Shown: in pieces, positions 6,253 through 7,858 of the stretch
Numbering within the stretch: the stretch's first letter is position 1
How the letters are laid out: each line of letters opens with the position of its first letter
Assembly: GCA_025924755.1 (NCBI GenBank)
Contig: JAICHT010000163.1
Location: forward strand, 1-7,858
Origin: Chitinophagaceae bacterium
Lineage (GTDB): Bacteria; Bacteroidota; Bacteroidia; Chitinophagales; Chitinophagaceae
Direction of reading: 5' to 3'
Length of the DNA stretch: 7,858 bases
Program-made: the position numbers and the translations under genes
The notes under the pieces: model-generated
Databases searched by the model: none
Told to the model about the DNA's origin: nothing
Seen by the model: only the letters and a program-made list of their open reading frames with translations

Positions 6253-6489
6253 ATGGCAGACATTGCAGCAAGAGTAAAAAAGATCATAGTGGACAAATTA
6301 GGAGTTGATGAATCAGAAGTAACAAATGAGGCTTCCTTTACCAATGATTTAGGAGCAGATTCTTTAGACACCGTTGAATTAATTATGGAATTTGAAAAGG
6401 AGTTTAATATCTCCATTCCGGATGAGCAGGCTGAAACGATCACTACTGTAGGGCAGGCCGTTTCTTATCTGGAAGAGCACGCTAAATAA
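6253..6489 (+). CDS. acpP: Acyl carrier protein
   Basis: This 78-residue acidic protein carries growing acyl chains as thioesters on a 4'-phosphopantetheine arm during type II fatty-acid synthesis in the cytoplasm. The attachment site is Ser37 in GADSLDTVELIMEFEKEF, the standard DSL motif at the start of helix 2; holo-ACP synthase would load it. The four-helix pattern (helix I 3-15, II 37-51, then IPDEQAETITTVGQAVSYL) and the length are normal. It starts at the only sensible ATG, about 20 bases after the predicted transcription start. fabF follows 116 bases downstream on the same strand, the usual acpP-fabF order. The identity is secure; nothing is missing. Confidence 0.97.
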   Translation: MADIAARVKKIIVDKLGVDESEVTNEASFTNDLGADSLDTVELIMEFEKEFNISIPDEQAETITTVGQAVSYLEEHAK

Positions 6490-6490
6490 A

Positions 6491-6522
6491 CATTTCATTG
6501 TTCTGAAGAACCATTTGAAATG
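6491..6522 (+). repeat. Inverted repeat just after acpP
   Basis: CATTTCA (6491-6497) and TGAAATG (6516-6522) form a 7-bp stem. Inside, GTTC (6500-6503) pairs with GAAC (6508-6511) around TGAA, separated from the outer stem by a small internal loop. It starts one base after the acpP stop. No T-run follows, so it is more like a 3'-end stabilising hairpin than a terminator. Function is inferred. Confidence 0.45.
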
Positions 6523-6537
6523 GTATAAAATGAGTAT

Positions 6538-6577
6538 CCGCCTTTTGTCTGTAATATGTAATATGCAGCAAAGGCGG
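6538..6577 (+). terminator. Inverted repeat between acpP and fabF, possible partial terminator
   Basis: CCGCCTTT (6538-6545) and AAAGGCGG (6570-6577) are perfect 8-base arms around a 24-base loop that includes a CTG/CAG pairing (6549-6551 with 6566-6568) and a tandem GTAATAT repeat (6551-6564). TTTATCTTACTT follows, only partly T-rich. The structure sits 28 bases before the fabF start. It may cause partial termination or mark a processing site, making more acpP than fabF message. No separate fabF promoter is clear, so read-through is expected. Confidence 0.5.
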
Positions 6578-6605
6578 TTTATCTTACTTAAATCTATTAG
6601 CCTAT

Positions 6606-7858
6606 ATGCAATTAAAACGGGTTGTTGTAACCGGGATGGGAGCGCTTACTCCGTTAGGTAATTCTATAACAGAGTATTGGAATAATTTGCGGAATGGCGT
6701 AAGCGGTGCCGATTTTATTACCTTATTCGATGCTTCAAAATTTAAAACCCGTTTTGCCTGCGAGATCAAAAATTTTGATCCGGTTAGTTATCTGGATCGG
6801 AAAGAAGCCCGTAAACTGGATCGCTTTGCACAGGTAGCCCTGGTAGCCAGCGACCAGGCGGTGCTGGATGCCGGCATCACTGCAGAAACAGCAAACCCCG
6901 ATAGGGTAGGCGTTGTTTTTGGAAGCGGTATAGGCGGGTTGATCACTTTTCAGGAAGAGGTGATGAACTTTGCCAAGGGAGACGGCACACCGAGGTTTAA
7001 CCCCTTCTTTATCCCTAAGATGATATTGGATATTGCTGCAGGGCATATCTCCATGCGTCATGGATTTCGGGGTCCGAACTTTTCTGCGGTAAGCGCCTGT
7101 GCCTCCTCTACCAATGCTATGATGGAAGCTTTGAACCTGATACGGTTGGGCAAGTGCGATATTATTGTTACCGGCGGTTCTGAGTGTGTCATCAGCGAAG
7201 CCGGCATTGGCGGTTTTAACGCCATGAAAGCCATGAGCGAAAGAAATGACGATCCTAAAACAGCTTCAAGGCCTTATGATAAAGACCGAGACGGTTTTGT
7301 AATGGGCGAAGCTGCCGGCGTTCTTATTTTTGAAGAGTTGGAACATGCTTTAAAGCGCGGTGCAAAAATTTATTGTGAAGTAGCCGGCGCCGGCGCCACT
7401 GCCGATGCGCATCACCTTACAGCACCTCACCCAGAAGGGCTGGGCGCAAAAAACGTAATGATACAGGCATTGGATGACGCCGGTATGCAACCTTCGGATA
7501 TTGACTATATTAACACGCATGGAACCTCTACTCCTTTGGGCGATGTTGCAGAGATAAAGGCCATACTGGATGTATTTGGCGAGCAGGCGTATCAACTAAA
7601 TATCAGTTCTTCTAAATCGATGACCGGCCATTGCCTGGGCGCTGCGGGCGCTATAGAAGCTATTGCCTGTATCATGAGTGTGCAAAACGATATAGTGCCG
7701 CCTACTATTAATCATTTTACAGACGACCCAGAGCTGGATATGAAATTGAATTTTACGTTTGATAAAGCCCAGCACCGAACTGTAAATGCAGCTTTAAGCA
7801 ATACATTCGGGTTTGGTGGTCATAATGCCTGCATCATCGTTAAGAAGTTTATGGCATA
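6606..7858 (+). CDS. fabF: Beta-ketoacyl-ACP synthase II, complete except possibly the last base of its stop codon
   Basis: FabF condenses malonyl-ACP with acyl-ACP, the chain-elongating step of type II fatty-acid synthesis, working on the ACP encoded just upstream. The frame is open for 417 residues and the window ends in the next codon (TA), which is probably the stop, since FabF proteins are about 410-420 residues. The thiolase-like fold is complete. It starts with RVVVTGMGALTPLG. The nucleophile is Cys165 in SACASSTNA; His305 in NTHGTSTPLGD and His342 in SKSMTGHCLGAAGA complete the Cys-His-His site, with Lys337 next to it. The gate loop with Phe403 reads GFGGHNA, the form also seen in Gram-positive FabF. 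These features and the length favour FabF over FabB, and an active cysteine rules out a chain-length-factor partner. It is expected to be read from the acpP promoter through the hairpin spacer. All catalytic residues are present. Confidence 0.96.
   Translation, partial: MQLKRVVVTGMGALTPLGNSITEYWNNLRNGVSGADFITLFDASKFKTRFACEIKNFDPVSYLDRKEARKLDRFAQVALVASDQAVLDAGITAETANPDRVGVVFGSGIGGLITFQEEVMNFAKGDGTPRFNPFFIPKMILDIAAGHISMRHGFRGPNFSAVSACASSTNAMMEALNLIRLGKCDIIVTGGSECVISEAGIGGFNAMKAMSERNDDPKTASRPYDKDRDGFVMGEAAGVLIFEELEHALKRGAKIYCEVAGAGATADAHHLTAPHPEGLGAKNVMIQALDDAGMQPSDIDYINTHGTSTPLGDVAEIKAILDVFGEQAYQLNISSSKSMTGHCLGAAGAIEAIACIMSVQNDIVPPTINHFTDDPELDMKLNFTFDKAQHRTVNAALSNTFGFGGHNACIIVKKFMA

Noticed and set aside
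6132..6443. A 103-codon minus-strand open frame opposite acpP.
   Set aside because: It covers the acpP promoter and coding region in antisense and shows no family motif; acpP is certain.
6735..7595. Two minus-strand open frames (6735-7061 and 7350-7595) opposite fabF.
   Set aside because: The plus-strand frame contains the full FabF active site; the antisense frames have no domain-like features.

Overview
The window is a chromosomal housekeeping stretch from a member of the Bacteroidota, most likely the Chitinophagaceae or a close relative. This rests on three things. Promoter candidates have the Bacteroidota form (TAnnTTTG at -7, with TTTG at -33 where visible). The genes have A-rich leaders with little Shine-Dalgarno signal. 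The protein types also fit: a long IleRS of about 1120 residues, a DksA-like protein without its zinc site, and FabF ending in the GFGGHN form. The genus is an inference. No mobile element, CRISPR array, tRNA or rRNA was seen.

Layout, left to right. The 3' part of hemJ (protoporphyrinogen IX oxidase, membrane) is cut at its 5' end by the window edge. A structured spacer and a Bacteroidota -7 element follow. Next is ileS (752-4120), and 5 bases later a DksA/TraR-like gene (4126-4980), closed by a convincing intrinsic terminator at 5002-5031. A 203-base spacer holds two back-to-back 19-base palindromes in front of a small two-helix membrane protein of the YcxB-like family (5184-5669). That gene converges on, and overlaps by 6 bases, a GNAT acetyltransferase on the minus strand (5664-6092). 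Divergent from the GNAT gene, a good promoter drives acpP (6253-6489). After a 116-base spacer with two inverted repeats comes fabF (6606 to the window end), which lacks at most the last base of its probable stop codon.

How the genes relate. acpP and fabF form the usual fatty-acid synthesis pair: FabF elongates acyl chains carried on the phosphopantetheine arm of ACP. ileS and the DksA-like gene appear co-transcribed, linking isoleucine charging with a possible RNA-polymerase-binding regulator. hemJ, the YcxB-like gene and the GNAT gene look like independent units.

No wholly new system is evident. The points most worth following up are: the altered GIHH class I signature in IleRS, where HxGH is usual; the DksA-like protein with one of four zinc cysteines and a histone-H1-like tail; the tandem palindromes at 5114-5161; and the hairpins between acpP and fabF.
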